Source of the DNA: Bacilli bacterium
GTDB lineage: Bacteria; Bacillota_I; Bacilli_A; RFN20; CAG-826
Direction: 5' to 3'
Assembly (NCBI GenBank): GCA_900767825.1
Contig: CAAGAN010000006.1
Coordinates: 73,396-137,395 of the forward strand
Length of the DNA stretch: 64,000 nucleotides
Shown here: piece by piece, positions 26,248 to 36,382 of the stretch
Numbering within the stretch: the first letter of the stretch is position 1
How the letters are laid out: each line of letters starts with the position of its first letter
The notes under the pieces: generated by a model
Databases searched by the model: none
Told to the model about the DNA's origin: nothing
The model's input: the letters and a program-made list of their open reading frames with translations, nothing else
Program-made: the position numbers and the translations under genes

Positions 26248-27048
26248 TTATTCCAAGTCTAATTTGTATACCTTGATGGCGTTATCTCTCATTAGCTTTT
26301 TATATATAGAATATTCAATATTTGCATCGTTATTGAAGTAAGGAAGATACATTGGATTATCTAAAGTATTCAATCCATCAATTGGATTATCGCTTCCAAA
26401 CATAATCCTATCTTCCCCGATTTCATTTAATACCCTTATTGTTTTATCTATATTTACCCAAGCCGTATCGGCATAGATATTGTTAACTCTTTTCATCACT
26501 TCAATCGCGACTTCATTATCCGAGCATAGCTCTAGATGGGCGGCGATAAAGTTGATGTCTTTATTTTCTTTCGCTACTTTTTCTAATTCCAAAATCGAAG
26601 AAAATTCATCATAAGCCGTATGGACTAATATAGGCAAATCCAACTCTCTAGCTAATCTAATCCAAGGGATAAGCTTTCTAGAAGTTATCTTTAATTTCTC
26701 GCAGTAGGGGTGGAATTTAAGACAATAGATATATTTCTTGTTCTCTTTTATGTAATTTATTAGCTCTTCATTAGGAAGTTCAAAAAATGGCCTAAACCAT
26801 ACTCCAGTGCCTATATGCCCCTCATGCTTTTTAGCAAAATTAACTGCTTGTTTTAAGCAATCTAATGTAGATTTGCCCATCTTGCATCTAGTTTTTACTG
26901 AAGGAAATTCAGCTGCATCGGCATTGCTAATCAAGGAGAAATCAATGTTATGAGACTTATTTGATTCAATAATAAAATTGCCACATTTTCTTAAACTAGG
27001 CCAACTTGCTAGATGGGCATGTGCATCAATAAAACTAAATTTTTCCAT
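26248..27048 (-). CDS. Amidohydrolase-family (PF04909-like) metal-dependent hydrolase
   Basis: A TIM-barrel hydrolase of 266 aa. The N-terminal metal-binding motif is FIDAHAHLASWPS (residues 6-18). Later ligands are likely LKFHPYCEK (Lys/His), PILVHTAYDE, FIAAHLELCSDNE and the terminal MFGSDNPID, in the order of TatD/amidohydrolase_2 proteins. The substrate is unknown. It follows the uridine kinase gene by two bases, so they are co-transcribed, though no metabolic link is obvious. Confidence 0.8.
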   Translation of the reverse strand: MEKFSFIDAHAHLASWPSLRKCGNFIIESNKSHNIDFSLISNADAAEFPSVKTRCKMGKSTLDCLKQAVNFAKKHEGHIGTGVWFRPFFELPNEELINYIKENKKYIYCLKFHPYCEKLKITSRKLIPWIRLARELDLPILVHTAYDEFSSILELEKVAKENKDINFIAAHLELCSDNEVAIEVMKRVNNIYADTAWVNIDKTIRVLNEIGEDRIMFGSDNPIDGLNTLDNPMYLPYFNNDANIEYSIYKKLMRDNAIKVYKLDLE

Positions 27049-27050
27049 TT

Positions 27051-27659
27051 TTACCTTCTTGCTATTAAATGTTTTAAGATCATCTGCATTTGTTTTTCAT
27101 CAATCCCATCATTGGAATTGTTGTTATAGACAAAGTCTGCATCTACTTTATGAGGCTCAACATATTTTATATGCATTGGCTTAACTGAGGTAAGGTATTG
27201 CTCTACAATTGAATCAAGGCTTCTTCCACGTAACTTCATATCTCTAATTATTCTTCTAGAGATCCTTACATCAGGATCAGCATCGACATAAATAATGAAA
27301 TCATAATATTCCTTAGGTATTTGTAATGTCATGATGCCTTCTACTATGACTATATCTTTAGGCTCGAATGGAACTGTTTCTTTTTTTCTTGTATGTGTAA
27401 CAAAATCATATTGGGGAACTTCTATTGCCTTTCCTTTTTTGATTTTCCTTAAATCTTCCATGAATAACTCTTGGTCTAATATAGAAGGGTCATCATAATT
27501 TTGAAGTCCTCTTTCATCAAAAGGAAGAGCGGATTGGTCTTTATAGTAATTATCATAGGATAAAATAGATGATTCATAAGGCAACAAGGCATTAAGTGCC
27601 CTGGATATATAGGTTTTTCCAGAACCGGAACCACCGGAGATTGCTATTAAATAAGGCAT
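27051..27659 (-). CDS. udk: Uridine kinase
   Basis: This 202-aa P-loop kinase phosphorylates uridine (and usually cytidine) for pyrimidine salvage. Walker A is GGSGSGKT at residues 9-16. The substrate region SYDNYYKDQSALPFDERGLQNYDDPSILD is characteristic, followed by VEGIMTL, and DPDVRISRRIIRDMKLRGRSLDSIVEQY forms the lid. Length matches the family. It is the first gene of a two-gene unit with the amidohydrolase. Confidence 0.92.
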   Translation of the reverse strand: MPYLIAISGGSGSGKTYISRALNALLPYESSILSYDNYYKDQSALPFDERGLQNYDDPSILDQELFMEDLRKIKKGKAIEVPQYDFVTHTRKKETVPFEPKDIVIVEGIMTLQIPKEYYDFIIYVDADPDVRISRRIIRDMKLRGRSLDSIVEQYLTSVKPMHIKYVEPHKVDADFVYNNNSNDGIDEKQMQMILKHLIARR

Positions 27660-27756
27660 AAGTAACCCTCCGATTCGTTATTTTACAATTAGATAAGCTA
27701 TTTTGTTAGAAAAAAGTGTTGCCCTTCTAGCAGAAATGCTTAAAATTACATTGCCT

Positions 27757-27831
27757 TGGGGTGTAGCCAAGTGGTAAGGCATGGGTCTCTGAAACCCACA
27801 TACGCTGGTTCGATCCCAGCCACCCCAACCA
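27757..27831 (+). tRNA. tRNA-Gln (CTG anticodon)
   Basis: The cloverleaf is complete. The acceptor is TGGGGTG with CACCCCA and discriminator A. The D-arm contains AAGTGGTAA, and the anticodon stem TGGGT/ACCCA encloses the loop CTCTGAA (anticodon CTG). The T-arm is GCTGG-TTCGATC-CCAGC. The CCA end is encoded (27829-27831). A hairpin with a T-run follows at 27844-27874. Confidence 0.93.
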
Positions 27832-27843
27832 CCTGAACCTAGG

Positions 27844-27874
27844 ACTTTGATGCTAAACGTGTCAAAGTTTTTTT
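27844..27874 (+). terminator. Rho-independent terminator after tRNA-Gln
   Basis: ACTTTGA (27844-27850) pairs with TCAAAGT (27862-27868). The stem is followed by an unbroken T-run. It ends the tRNA transcript. Confidence 0.75.
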
Positions 27875-27965
27875 GATTTTAGAGCATTACTTTGATGTGC
27901 AGAAGTTAGTTATTTACAAAATTTCTATATGCTTTAATCTTTAGAAAAAGGAGGGGTAAATCCAA

Positions 27966-29455
27966 TTGACTTTACGCCATGTGTCGAAATTAGCCAAATT
28001 GACTTCTACTAAAACAAAGGTCCTTTACATATTAATATATATTGTTTATGACTTGACTTACTTTGCTTCGCCTCTTTTCATCATGTGTTTTATTGATGCA
28101 GTGGTAGAAGCAAACAAGAATTACATGATTATTTTTGCTTGCCTAGCTTTTGCTGATTTCATTGCGGTTCAAATTATTGGATATCTGATGTCTATATTCG
28201 TTGGCAAAATCAAAGCCGAAAATGCCTCTAAGTTTTATCAAGAACTTAATGGGATTATCTCTTCTAATGATTTAAAAGAAGAAGAAATAACCCAAGCAAA
28301 ACTATCTCAATATATCGGAGAATATTACGAGAAAGCTAATAGATATTTCTTTCTTGAAAAGGTGGAACTAGTTTTTTCAATATCTAGCATCATTGTTATT
28401 TTTGCCATTATGTTTGTTATTGATTGGAGGGTATCATTGCTTCTTTTATTCTTTGTTCCTTTATCATTTTGGGTTTCTAAACTTTACGAGAAGAAGCTTT
28501 ATAAAAACGCAAATGCAAACAAGGAAAACTCCGATAATATTAAAAGTTATTTGATGGATCAAAATGTTTTAACTAAGGAAGAGAGGTTTTCAGACAAGAA
28601 ACAAATGCCGCCTTTTAACGGACTTATTAATATATTTCTACGCGATTATAGGAGAAGCGTGAGAACTAATTCCTGTTATCTTTATTTCTTTTCTTATGCG
28701 TTTTAAATTTCGCGATTCTTATCGTAATACTTTTAAGTGGGTATTTAACTTTGGTTAATTTATTAACAATAGGCACTTTATTTGCCTTTCAAAACTATAC
28801 TTCCCAACTATGGACTCCAGGTGAATATCTAATGAGTTATAGCAGTGATTATCAGGAGGCGAAACCAGCGATTGAAGAAATTGAACACGCATTGTCTTTG
28901 AAGAAAGCTAAGTTCTGCCATGATAAAATTAAATACATATCGCTTAAAGGTTTTACCTCTTTAGATATGGAAGGGAAACCTTTATTCATCCCAATAGATT
29001 TAGAGTTTAAAAAAGGTAATATCTATCTTATTAAAGGGATAAATGGTATAGGCAAAACTACAATGGTAGAAGCAATAATGGGTTTTAATAACCGTTATAA
29101 AGGGAAAATAGATATTAACGGGTCGTCATCTACTTCCTTTGATGATTTTTGCTATGTTGCAGCATCTAGCTATATTAGTCGTTTCTATAGTGAGGAAGCC
29201 TTCAAAGGTTCTAGCGGTCAAAAGAAATTAAGCCAGTTAAAACTATATTTGGATAACGTTAAATCCGTTTATATCTTGGATGAACCTACTAATTTTGTAG
29301 ATGAAGATAATAAGAAAGATGTTATAAGTCTAATTAAAGCAAAATCGAATCCCGAAAATATCGTGATTGCAATTAGCCATGATTCTATTTTTGATGAAGT
29401 AGCGAGTGAAATCATAGAACTTCGCGAAATAAATGCTACTGAAGCCGATTTTTAA
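27966..29455 (+). pseudogene. ABC exporter (membrane domain plus ATPase) split by a frameshift
   Basis: Two ORFs form one protein. Frame A (27966-28706; TTG start behind AGGAGGGG) gives about 246 residues of an ABC transmembrane domain. Frame B, open before 28751 (hydrophobic ...FLCVLNFAILIVILLSGYLTL) and running to 29455, gives the last membrane helices and the ATPase. The ATPase has Walker A GINGIGKTT, signature GSSGQKKL, Walker B VYILDEPT and an ISHD switch. The total length implies one inserted or missing base near 28640-28705. The rest is well preserved, so the break is recent, a sequencing error, or translational frameshifting. It resembles half-size peptide or drug exporters. The signature loop (SSGQ) is slightly degenerate. 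Confidence 0.72.
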
Positions 29456-29566
29456 TCTTAAATTATGCTTTAATAAATAAGATAATTAATACATGGGTCG
29501 CTTATTTTCTGCTTTTCATAACAAAAAGTCCCATCAATAGATGAGGCCAGTTTGATTTGTTTATGA

Positions 29567-30769
29567 TTATCTTTTGATCATTATTTCTTTTACGATTTCA
29601 ATCATTGTATTGAATTCTTTGACCGAAAGATATTCGAATCTACCGTGATGGTTATATGAACCAGTTCCTAGATTTGGGGTAGGGCAACCCTTGAAGGAGA
29701 ATGTAGCCCCGTCAGTTCCGCCTCTAATTGGAGGGAAGGTAGGAGTTAATCCAAGTCTAGCAAAAGCTTCCTTTGCAGTTTCGATTGCTTCAGGATGCTT
29801 ATCTAAGACTTCCTTCATGTTTTTATAGTCATCATGGATTTCGATTGTTATCTTCGCTTTCGGATAGCTTTCCTGCAAGGATTTAGCAGCTTCCATGAAT
29901 TCTTCTTTTTGCTGCACGAATTTCTTCTTGTCATGATTTCTTATGATGTAGTGGAGACAAGCTTTCTCAACATTGCCTTCAATGCCTACTAGATGGTTGA
30001 AACCTTCTCTACCTTCGGTATATTCAGGACGTTTTGTTTGAGGTAATAACCTATCAAACTTAAGGGCGATATGAGCGGCATTGACCATCTTTCCTTTGGC
30101 TTCACCTGGATGGATAGAGAACCCGTGTATGCAAATATCGGCATGAGCGGCATTAAATGTCTCACAGGCAATTTCATCAAATTTGCCCCCATCAATCGTG
30201 TAGGCATACTTAGCCCCAAGTTTTTTCGCATCAAAATGATCGGCCCCTCTTCCAATTTCTTCATCTACCGAGAAACAAAAGCAGATTGGCCTATGCTTAA
30301 TTTCTTTATGGGTAACAAAATAAGATAAAACAGACATTATAATGGCAACACCAGCCTTATCGTCTGCCCCAAGTAAAGTCGAGCCATCGGTAACTACTAA
30401 ATCATCCCCGACATGTTCGCCTAAAGTTGGGAATTCCTTTGGAGACATAGAATAGGTATCGTTTAATTTGATAATCCCGCCTTTATAATTCTTTATTATT
30501 TGAGGGTTAACATCCTTGCCAGTTATTTCTAATGCGGTATCAACGTGGGCATTTAAGCCAACTGGATCCATGTCGGATTCGCCATCTAATTTGCCATATA
30601 GGATTCCATATTCATCAATATAGGAAGAAATTCCCATATTCTTTAATTCCTGCTGCAGCAGTCTACTTAGATTTAGTTCTTTTTCCTCGCTAGGAATTGT
30701 GTTGCTATTTTCATTTGCTTGAGTATCGATTTTTACGTAACGGAGAAACCTCTCTAGATTTTGATCCAT
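29567..30769 (-). CDS. pepT: Peptidase T (tripeptide aminopeptidase)
   Basis: This 400-aa M20-family di-zinc aminopeptidase releases N-terminal residues from tripeptides. Metal ligands and catalytic residues are all present: LNAHVDTA (His and Asp), TLLGADDKAGVA (bridging Asp), SVDEEIGRGADHFD (catalytic Glu pair), YTIDGGKFDE, and a late histidine in TGSYNHHGRFE. PIRGGTDGATFSFKGCPTPNLG is characteristic of PepT. Length matches the family. It is convergent with the ABC remnant and divergent from pepC. Confidence 0.95.
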   Translation of the reverse strand: MDQNLERFLRYVKIDTQANENSNTIPSEEKELNLSRLLQQELKNMGISSYIDEYGILYGKLDGESDMDPVGLNAHVDTALEITGKDVNPQIIKNYKGGIIKLNDTYSMSPKEFPTLGEHVGDDLVVTDGSTLLGADDKAGVAIIMSVLSYFVTHKEIKHRPICFCFSVDEEIGRGADHFDAKKLGAKYAYTIDGGKFDEIACETFNAAHADICIHGFSIHPGEAKGKMVNAAHIALKFDRLLPQTKRPEYTEGREGFNHLVGIEGNVEKACLHYIIRNHDKKKFVQQKEEFMEAAKSLQESYPKAKITIEIHDDYKNMKEVLDKHPEAIETAKEAFARLGLTPTFPPIRGGTDGATFSFKGCPTPNLGTGSYNHHGRFEYLSVKEFNTMIEIVKEIMIKR

Positions 30770-30919
30770 AATTTTCCCTTTCTTCTCAAAACGGAATTAT
30801 TCTAGCAAACTAATCTTAATAGGTGTAGGGGAACCTAAATAATTAGGTTAATTTAGTTTAATTAGTTGAAACTACTTACAATGCATATAAAATATGCAAG
30901 AAAGAAATGGAGGCTAATA

Positions 30920-32266
30920 ATGGCTAATAAACATTTAGGTGCTTTAGATGAAAGCACAACCAAATCCATAATGGATTCATATTTAAAAGATGACAAGAAT
31001 ACTTTGACTAGGCATGCTTTATCGCGTTCTAACTTAAGCGATGTAACTTTTGTCTCGTCATCAAAAACTAATTTGAACAATGTCTTTTCAATTGATTTAA
31101 AGACAATGCCTGTTTGCAATCAAAAGCAATCTGGTAGGTGCTGGATATTCGCTGCCTTAAATATCCTAAGGGAAATAATTGGAAAAAAATGCAAGATAAA
31201 GAATTTTGAATTATCTCAAAATTACATTTCTTTATATGACAAGATAGAAAAAGCTAATTTTGCCCTAGAATCAATAATTACTTTATGCCAGTATTCTCCA
31301 AATCAAAGAGTATATCAATACATATTGAATTGCCCGGTTTCTGACGGGGGACAATGGGATATGTTTGTAAATCTAGTCCTTAAATACGGCTTGATGCCAA
31401 AAGATGCCTTTATCGAGACTAGCCAAAGCGAAGCTACTAGGGAAACTGATTTCCTTGTAAATGCCTATATTAGGAAATTTGCTTTTGAGGCAACTACTCT
31501 GGCCAAAGAAAAGAAAATGACTGAAGTCAGGAAACTCAAAGATAAATACATGGAACAAATATATGGCATGTTCTTATCTGCGTTTGGCGTTCCTCCAAAG
31601 AAATTCGATTTTAAATATACCGATGAAAAGGATAAATTCCATTGCGAAGAAAACTACACCCCAATGTCTTTCTTTGAGAAATATATCGGAAAAGATGTCC
31701 TTGAATCCTTCCAGTCCTTAATAAATTCCCCAACAAAAGACAAGCCATATAAACGTAATTACACGGTTGATTATCTAGGAAATGTCATTGAAGGAAGACC
31801 AATTAACCACCTTAATGTATCTATGTCTAGGATGAAAGAAGCCATAATTGCCCAACTTAGCGATGGTAATCCAGTTTGGTTTGGTAGCGATGTCTCTTTC
31901 TATAGGGATAGAGCGGGTGGATGCTGGGATGATAATGCATTCGATTATAAGACTATGTTTGGCAATGACCTTGATTTTGATAAGAGTGGTATGCTTGATT
32001 TCCGTCATTCCGCGATGAATCATGCGATGGTTATAACCGGAGTCGATTTAAAAGATGGCAAGATAGTCAAATGGAAGATTGAGAATTCCTGGGGTAGCGA
32101 TAATGGACATGCTGGATATTACATCATGTCTAGTTCCTGGTTTGATAAATTTGTCTATCAGGCTGTAGTAGATAGGAAATATCTAAATAAAGTCGAATTA
32201 GACGCGATAAAGAAAGAACCAATTCACCTTGACCCTTGGGATCCGATGGGCACTTTAGCAAACTAA
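30920..32266 (+). CDS. pepC: Aminopeptidase C (bleomycin-hydrolase-like cysteine peptidase)
   Basis: A cytoplasmic C1B cysteine aminopeptidase of 448 aa. The start is ATG 30920, because GGAGG sits at 30909-30913; an upstream in-frame ATG at 30866 has no ribosome site. The catalytic Cys lies in NQKQSGRCWIFAALN (about residue 73), His in MNHAMVITGVD and Asn in IENSWGSDNGH. The family-typical insertion and the final ~ 'LDPWDPMGTLAN' tail are present; that tail normally reaches into the active site to enforce aminopeptidase activity. Together with PepT and the pyroglutamyl peptidase it fits a peptide-consuming metabolism. Its stop is two bases before the permease start. Confidence 0.95.
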   Translation: MANKHLGALDESTTKSIMDSYLKDDKNTLTRHALSRSNLSDVTFVSSSKTNLNNVFSIDLKTMPVCNQKQSGRCWIFAALNILREIIGKKCKIKNFELSQNYISLYDKIEKANFALESIITLCQYSPNQRVYQYILNCPVSDGGQWDMFVNLVLKYGLMPKDAFIETSQSEATRETDFLVNAYIRKFAFEATTLAKEKKMTEVRKLKDKYMEQIYGMFLSAFGVPPKKFDFKYTDEKDKFHCEENYTPMSFFEKYIGKDVLESFQSLINSPTKDKPYKRNYTVDYLGNVIEGRPINHLNVSMSRMKEAIIAQLSDGNPVWFGSDVSFYRDRAGGCWDDNAFDYKTMFGNDLDFDKSGMLDFRHSAMNHAMVITGVDLKDGKIVKWKIENSWGSDNGHAGYYIMSSSWFDKFVYQAVVDRKYLNKVELDAIKKEPIHLDPWDPMGTLAN

Positions 32267-32268
32267 AG

Positions 32269-34710
32269 ATGAAAAAAGGCAACCTATTAAAGATATTGTT
32301 TGTCAAAGGAAGTAGAAACATTAAGAAAAACGTGCTTCTATTTCTTTCTATGTTTTTAATGGGCACTTTAGCCTTAACGCTTTATGTTGGGCTTTCTTCT
32401 AATTCAATCTCGCTTTCTTCTAGGGTTGACAAAGCCTATCTAGAAGGGAATTATCCTTCTTATTTTGCTTTGGTAAAAGAAGATGACCCATATAATGAAA
32501 AGAAAATAAAATCATTATTAGAAGAAGGTGAATATTATGAGAAAAGATTATTTCTTCCGATTAAACTTAACGGAAGGGAATCTTATCTAGGTGTAGTAGA
32601 TCCTTCCTTTACTTTATCTAAGCCAACCAAATTAGAAACTCCTTCATCTTCATCTACTTTCTTTTATATTGATTCATCATATAAAAACAATAATTTTGGA
32701 TTTAGCCCTGAGGTAGGGGATTTAGTTTCTTTTTCCATCCCTATTTCTTCTTATTTATCTTCCTATTCGTCTATGTTATCTAAGTTAGATAAATATGTAT
32801 TAGACGGGAAAGAAAACATATTAAATAATCAGGATTTGATATTAGGGATGGGACTAACTTCCTTTATGGAGCATCCTGAAAACATATCAAAGGCTGCCTA
32901 TAATCCATCTTTGTTATTAATGGATAAATCTTCTTTCACCTCATTAATAGAAAGCCAAATAAAGGATAATTATTCTAGCGAGGTTTCTTCTAGCTTGATT
33001 GATTTATTGTCTACTTTTCTTTCTCCAAATGAATATCTATTTAAATTGACTAGGGGAAGGGAAAACATAGTAAAAGAACAAGTGGAAGATATATTAAATG
33101 CTGCCTCTAGTTTGCAAATGTCCTTCCTAGGTCAAAATAATCCATTAGAAAGCTCGGTCTATGTCGAATTAACCCAGGCAAAGCAATTAACCTATTTGTT
33201 CCCTGCCTTATTTTTTCTTGTTGCTACTTTGGTAATGTTAACGACTTTGTCTCAAATGATAGATAAAGAAAGATTAGAGATAGGGACATTAAAGGTGATT
33301 GGATTATCTAATAAAGAAATATTAGGTCATTATATGTCCATTACTTCCTTTATTTTGGGTTTAGCGTGTTTAGTTGGCTTTATTATAGGTCCATTGATAA
33401 TTCCATCTATCATGGGTCAAAAATATGACATTTTATATACCCTTCCTTCAAGAAACATGTTTGTCTTCCCCTGGGTGAATGCAATTGGATCGGCCCTCAT
33501 AATGATTGGATTAGGATTCTTCTCTACTTTCTATTCTTGCTTCAAAGTAATTAGGGAAACCCCTTCATCTTGCATGAGGCCAATTATAAGAAAAGAAGAA
33601 AAAGAAGGGGGGCATTACTTAATTAAGTCATCTTCCCCGACGATTTTATCTTTAAAGATGTCTCTTAGGAGCATCAAGTCAAATATCTTTAAAAGCGCGA
33701 TGGTTGTGATTGGAGTTGCTGGATGTGCGACGTTGCTTTTATGCGGATATGGAATAGATGATACTTTAAACAAGGGAATTAGTACTGACCTAGCGCTGAA
33801 TTATACTTCTTCTTTTACAGCAACTTATAACGAATCCGATGTTCCCCTTAAATTAGATGATTGTAGTTATGTAGAAACTTATTCAAATTCATATTTATCT
33901 TCTTCAACCATATCAACCAAGTCTAGAAGCGAAGTTTATTACGTTAGGCTTTATGAAGATAGCCATCCTTTCTATAAGGTTGATTTACCATCTACTGGAG
34001 TCGCTATTTCTATAAAAACATCGAAGACATTAGGTGTTAAAGTAGGGGACGAGATCAATTTCACCGCCTTTAACAAAACCTATACTTCAACAGTTTCTTC
34101 TATATTTGAGACATTCTCGTTAAATGGGGTATCCGCGACTTTTTCTAGCCTAGGCTTAACCCCTAGATATAATTATTGCTACATCAAATCTAATGATGAG
34201 ATACCTCTAGATGAAGTAGAAAAGCAAATAAAGGATAACCATAAAGAGATTTCTACCATTATTTCAACCGAAGTCGCTAAAGAAAATATCGAAGTAACCG
34301 TATCAGGAATCAAGCTTATGACTGGGGCAGTCAAGTATTTTGCAATTGCTTTAGCTCTTGTTGTCTTATATAACCTTTCCTTAATGAATTTCACCTTGAA
34401 AAGAAGAGATATAGCAACTTTAAGGGTATTAGGCTTCTCTTCTTTTGAAATAGGAGAGACACTGATGTTTGAATCATTTATTCTCTCTTTGATTGGTTTC
34501 TTTATTGGATGCCTATTTGGCTATCCATTCATGTCTGCCGTACTTAAAGTTAATGAAGTTAGCCTTGTGGAATTCCTAAAAACAATCAAATTTAGCTCAT
34601 ACGTGTATTCATTTATCCTTACTTTTGTTGTATTTGTTATTGTCAATTTCATCCTTGCTTTAAAGAGCAAGAAAGTAAAGATGGTTGAATCATTAAAGGC
34701 AATCGAATAA
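32269..34710 (+). CDS. FtsX-like ABC permease
   Basis: This 813-aa membrane protein has the MacB/FtsX layout. A membrane segment near residues 20-40 is followed by a large extracytoplasmic region, then a first FtsX block of three helices (about 290-430; LTTLSQMIDKERLEIGTLKVIGLSNKEI). A second segment plus extracytoplasmic domain (about 460-680) precedes the C-terminal FtsX block (RRDIATLRVLGFSSFEIGETL...). No partner ATPase gene is adjacent, so it must use one elsewhere. It starts two bases after pepC with a weak ribosome site, suggesting translational coupling. The substrate is unknown; lipoprotein or peptide export is typical for the family. Confidence 0.82.
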   Translation: MKKGNLLKILFVKGSRNIKKNVLLFLSMFLMGTLALTLYVGLSSNSISLSSRVDKAYLEGNYPSYFALVKEDDPYNEKKIKSLLEEGEYYEKRLFLPIKLNGRESYLGVVDPSFTLSKPTKLETPSSSSTFFYIDSSYKNNNFGFSPEVGDLVSFSIPISSYLSSYSSMLSKLDKYVLDGKENILNNQDLILGMGLTSFMEHPENISKAAYNPSLLLMDKSSFTSLIESQIKDNYSSEVSSSLIDLLSTFLSPNEYLFKLTRGRENIVKEQVEDILNAASSLQMSFLGQNNPLESSVYVELTQAKQLTYLFPALFFLVATLVMLTTLSQMIDKERLEIGTLKVIGLSNKEILGHYMSITSFILGLACLVGFIIGPLIIPSIMGQKYDILYTLPSRNMFVFPWVNAIGSALIMIGLGFFSTFYSCFKVIRETPSSCMRPIIRKEEKEGGHYLIKSSSPTILSLKMSLRSIKSNIFKSAMVVIGVAGCATLLLCGYGIDDTLNKGISTDLALNYTSSFTATYNESDVPLKLDDCSYVETYSNSYLSSSTISTKSRSEVYYVRLYEDSHPFYKVDLPSTGVAISIKTSKTLGVKVGDEINFTAFNKTYTSTVSSIFETFSLNGVSATFSSLGLTPRYNYCYIKSNDEIPLDEVEKQIKDNHKEISTIISTEVAKENIEVTVSGIKLMTGAVKYFAIALALVVLYNLSLMNFTLKRRDIATLRVLGFSSFEIGETLMFESFILSLIGFFIGCLFGYPFMSAVLKVNEVSLVEFLKTIKFSSYVYSFILTFVVFVIVNFILALKSKKVKMVESLKAIE

Positions 34711-34770
34711 AGCATCTTCCTTGCATTTATCCATTATAAAAGTAAGATAAAAGCAATGGAGGAAATGAAC

Positions 34771-34911
34771 ATGGAAGGAAAAGTGCAAAAATATAGGTGC
34801 TTAGTCTGTGGGGAAATTGTCGTTCCTAATGAAGATGGGACATGCCCAATCTGCGGAGCTCCTTTTGAGGATTTAGTTCCAGTAGACGAAGACGGAAACG
34901 ACATCGCCTAA
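34771..34911 (+). CDS. Rubredoxin-like zinc/iron ribbon protein (46 aa)
   Basis: A very small protein with two CxxC knuckles: YRCLVCGEIV and TCPICGAPFEDL. The spacing and acidic C-terminus (VPVDEDGNDIA) match rubredoxin-like domains that bind one Fe or Zn and often accompany rubrerythrins. The start ATG 34771 has GGAGGA seven bases upstream. An ATG at 34756 overlaps that site and is less likely. It overlaps the convergent lipoprotein gene by four bases. It would be an electron carrier if iron-bound. Confidence 0.75.
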   Translation: MEGKVQKYRCLVCGEIVVPNEDGTCPICGAPFEDLVPVDEDGNDIA

Positions 34912-36107
34912 TTCTTAATACACCAATTAAGTAAAGAATAAACAATCGGTTCGACATAACTTCTATTAGATTCATGATAGAAGCTACGTTCGGACTGATT
35001 TTCTTTTCTTTGGTAATCTACTTTCAATCCTTCTAGGACTTTAACATCAACATTATTTAGATATTCAAATTGCTCGAGCTTAACTCTTTCCTCATTAAAA
35101 TAGGAAGCAGTTATAGTAGAAGTAGATGCATCAAAAGTATCATTATAGAAAACTCCGCCCGCATCGATAACATTGCCATTTTTACTAATTCCATCTGGAT
35201 TAATATGGAATATAGTTGGGATATATCCTGTTTCGTAACCCATTGGATTAGAACTAGATTCGCTTAATCCGTAATCAAGCTTGAATTTCTCCCATTGGTC
35301 TTTAGCCTGCTTTTGATATTCTTGCTCAATTTTGCTCCCATTAGGATTAACACTAGGCCCATATTCTTTGCCATTTTCATCAGCAACTTTTCTAATCCCC
35401 AAAACACCTGTATCGATATAAAACAAGGGGGACGTGTTATCGTTTGCCCTAAAATAAGAGGTAATAGAAGTCTCTTCTAGATAGCTACAGTCTGGACATC
35501 CTCCTAAACCAAAATATATGGTAAATTCAAGTACTCCGGTTAACTTCTTTTCATATAGGGAATCTAATATGGTTTTATCTATCTTTAACATTCTAGGATA
35601 GCTAATCCTTGCATCCATCCATACTTCAAAAGATTCTTTAGAAGTAACCCAAGGCTTATTTTGGTCTACGTTATCATTTTGATATTTAAGTGTTCCATTC
35701 TCGAATATCCCTAAGGTCTCGTGGTTAGAAAATAGCTTTAATCCAAATTGTTCTTCTTTTTTAGATATATCTTGGTAATCAAGGAAATAGACTAGCAAAT
35801 TGTGTTTTTTGATATAAGGGGAGAGAATGTTATCGTGCCAATTGGCATAGCAAGAACAGAAATTGACTGTTGAATGGACTAGGAGGATAAAATTCTTTTT
35901 CTCGCTTATTAGATTATTAACTTCATCATAACTTATCTTGATCATATGGGAATCATTTTTGATTTCTTCATCCATTCCAATCAAAGTTCCCATGTCGATA
36001 TTTACCTTGCTAACTGAATCGATATTATTCCCACAGGAAAATAGAAGAGGAAAGCACAAGAAAGGAAGGGCGATATTTTTGATGATTTTTTTGTTTAATT
36101 TATCCAT
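34908..36107 (-). CDS. Lipoprotein with two thioredoxin-like segments
   Basis: The 399-aa protein has a lipobox (FPLLFSCGNN; Cys about 26). The mature part shows a thioredoxin-like stretch, NFILLVHSTVNFCSCYANWHDNILSPYIKKHNLLVYFLDYQD, with a CSC motif. A second is EFTIYFGLGGCPDCSYLEE, with a CPDC motif. Both are followed by strands as in thioredoxin folds. It may act in disulfide chemistry or be a redox-inactive relative at the outer membrane face. No DsbD/CcdA partner is nearby. The C-terminal ~100 residues are unassigned. The redox role is inference from the Cys motifs. Confidence 0.65.
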   Translation of the reverse strand: MDKLNKKIIKNIALPFLCFPLLFSCGNNIDSVSKVNIDMGTLIGMDEEIKNDSHMIKISYDEVNNLISEKKNFILLVHSTVNFCSCYANWHDNILSPYIKKHNLLVYFLDYQDISKKEEQFGLKLFSNHETLGIFENGTLKYQNDNVDQNKPWVTSKESFEVWMDARISYPRMLKIDKTILDSLYEKKLTGVLEFTIYFGLGGCPDCSYLEETSITSYFRANDNTSPLFYIDTGVLGIRKVADENGKEYGPSVNPNGSKIEQEYQKQAKDQWEKFKLDYGLSESSSNPMGYETGYIPTIFHINPDGISKNGNVIDAGGVFYNDTFDASTSTITASYFNEERVKLEQFEYLNNVDVKVLEGLKVDYQRKENQSERSFYHESNRSYVEPIVYSLLNWCIKN

Positions 36108-36382
36108 AAAATTCCTTCAACAAAATTAATTGAAAAAATTATAGCAATTTTTCGTTAAAATACTATTAAAAATAAATTTTTAAAAGATTAGGAAAAGGCT
36201 CGATGATATCGAAGAAATCTCGATTTTTAAAATTTAAGAAAACGAAAGAAAAAAATATTTTGAAAATTTTTATTTATTTTTGTTAAATTTACCTATATAT
36301 TTTTGTGCGTTGATTTTTGACTCCTTGGTAGCAAATCGACATTACATTTCTTTGTCTTCTTTTATGAGGGAGGGTAAACGTT
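36108..36382 (+). promoter_or_regulatory. AT-rich promoter region of the pot operon
   Basis: The 275-bp gap is extremely AT-rich, with A/T runs typical of strong low-GC promoters. AGGGAGGG precedes the potA ATG. I see no riboswitch or clear palindrome. Confidence 0.35.
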
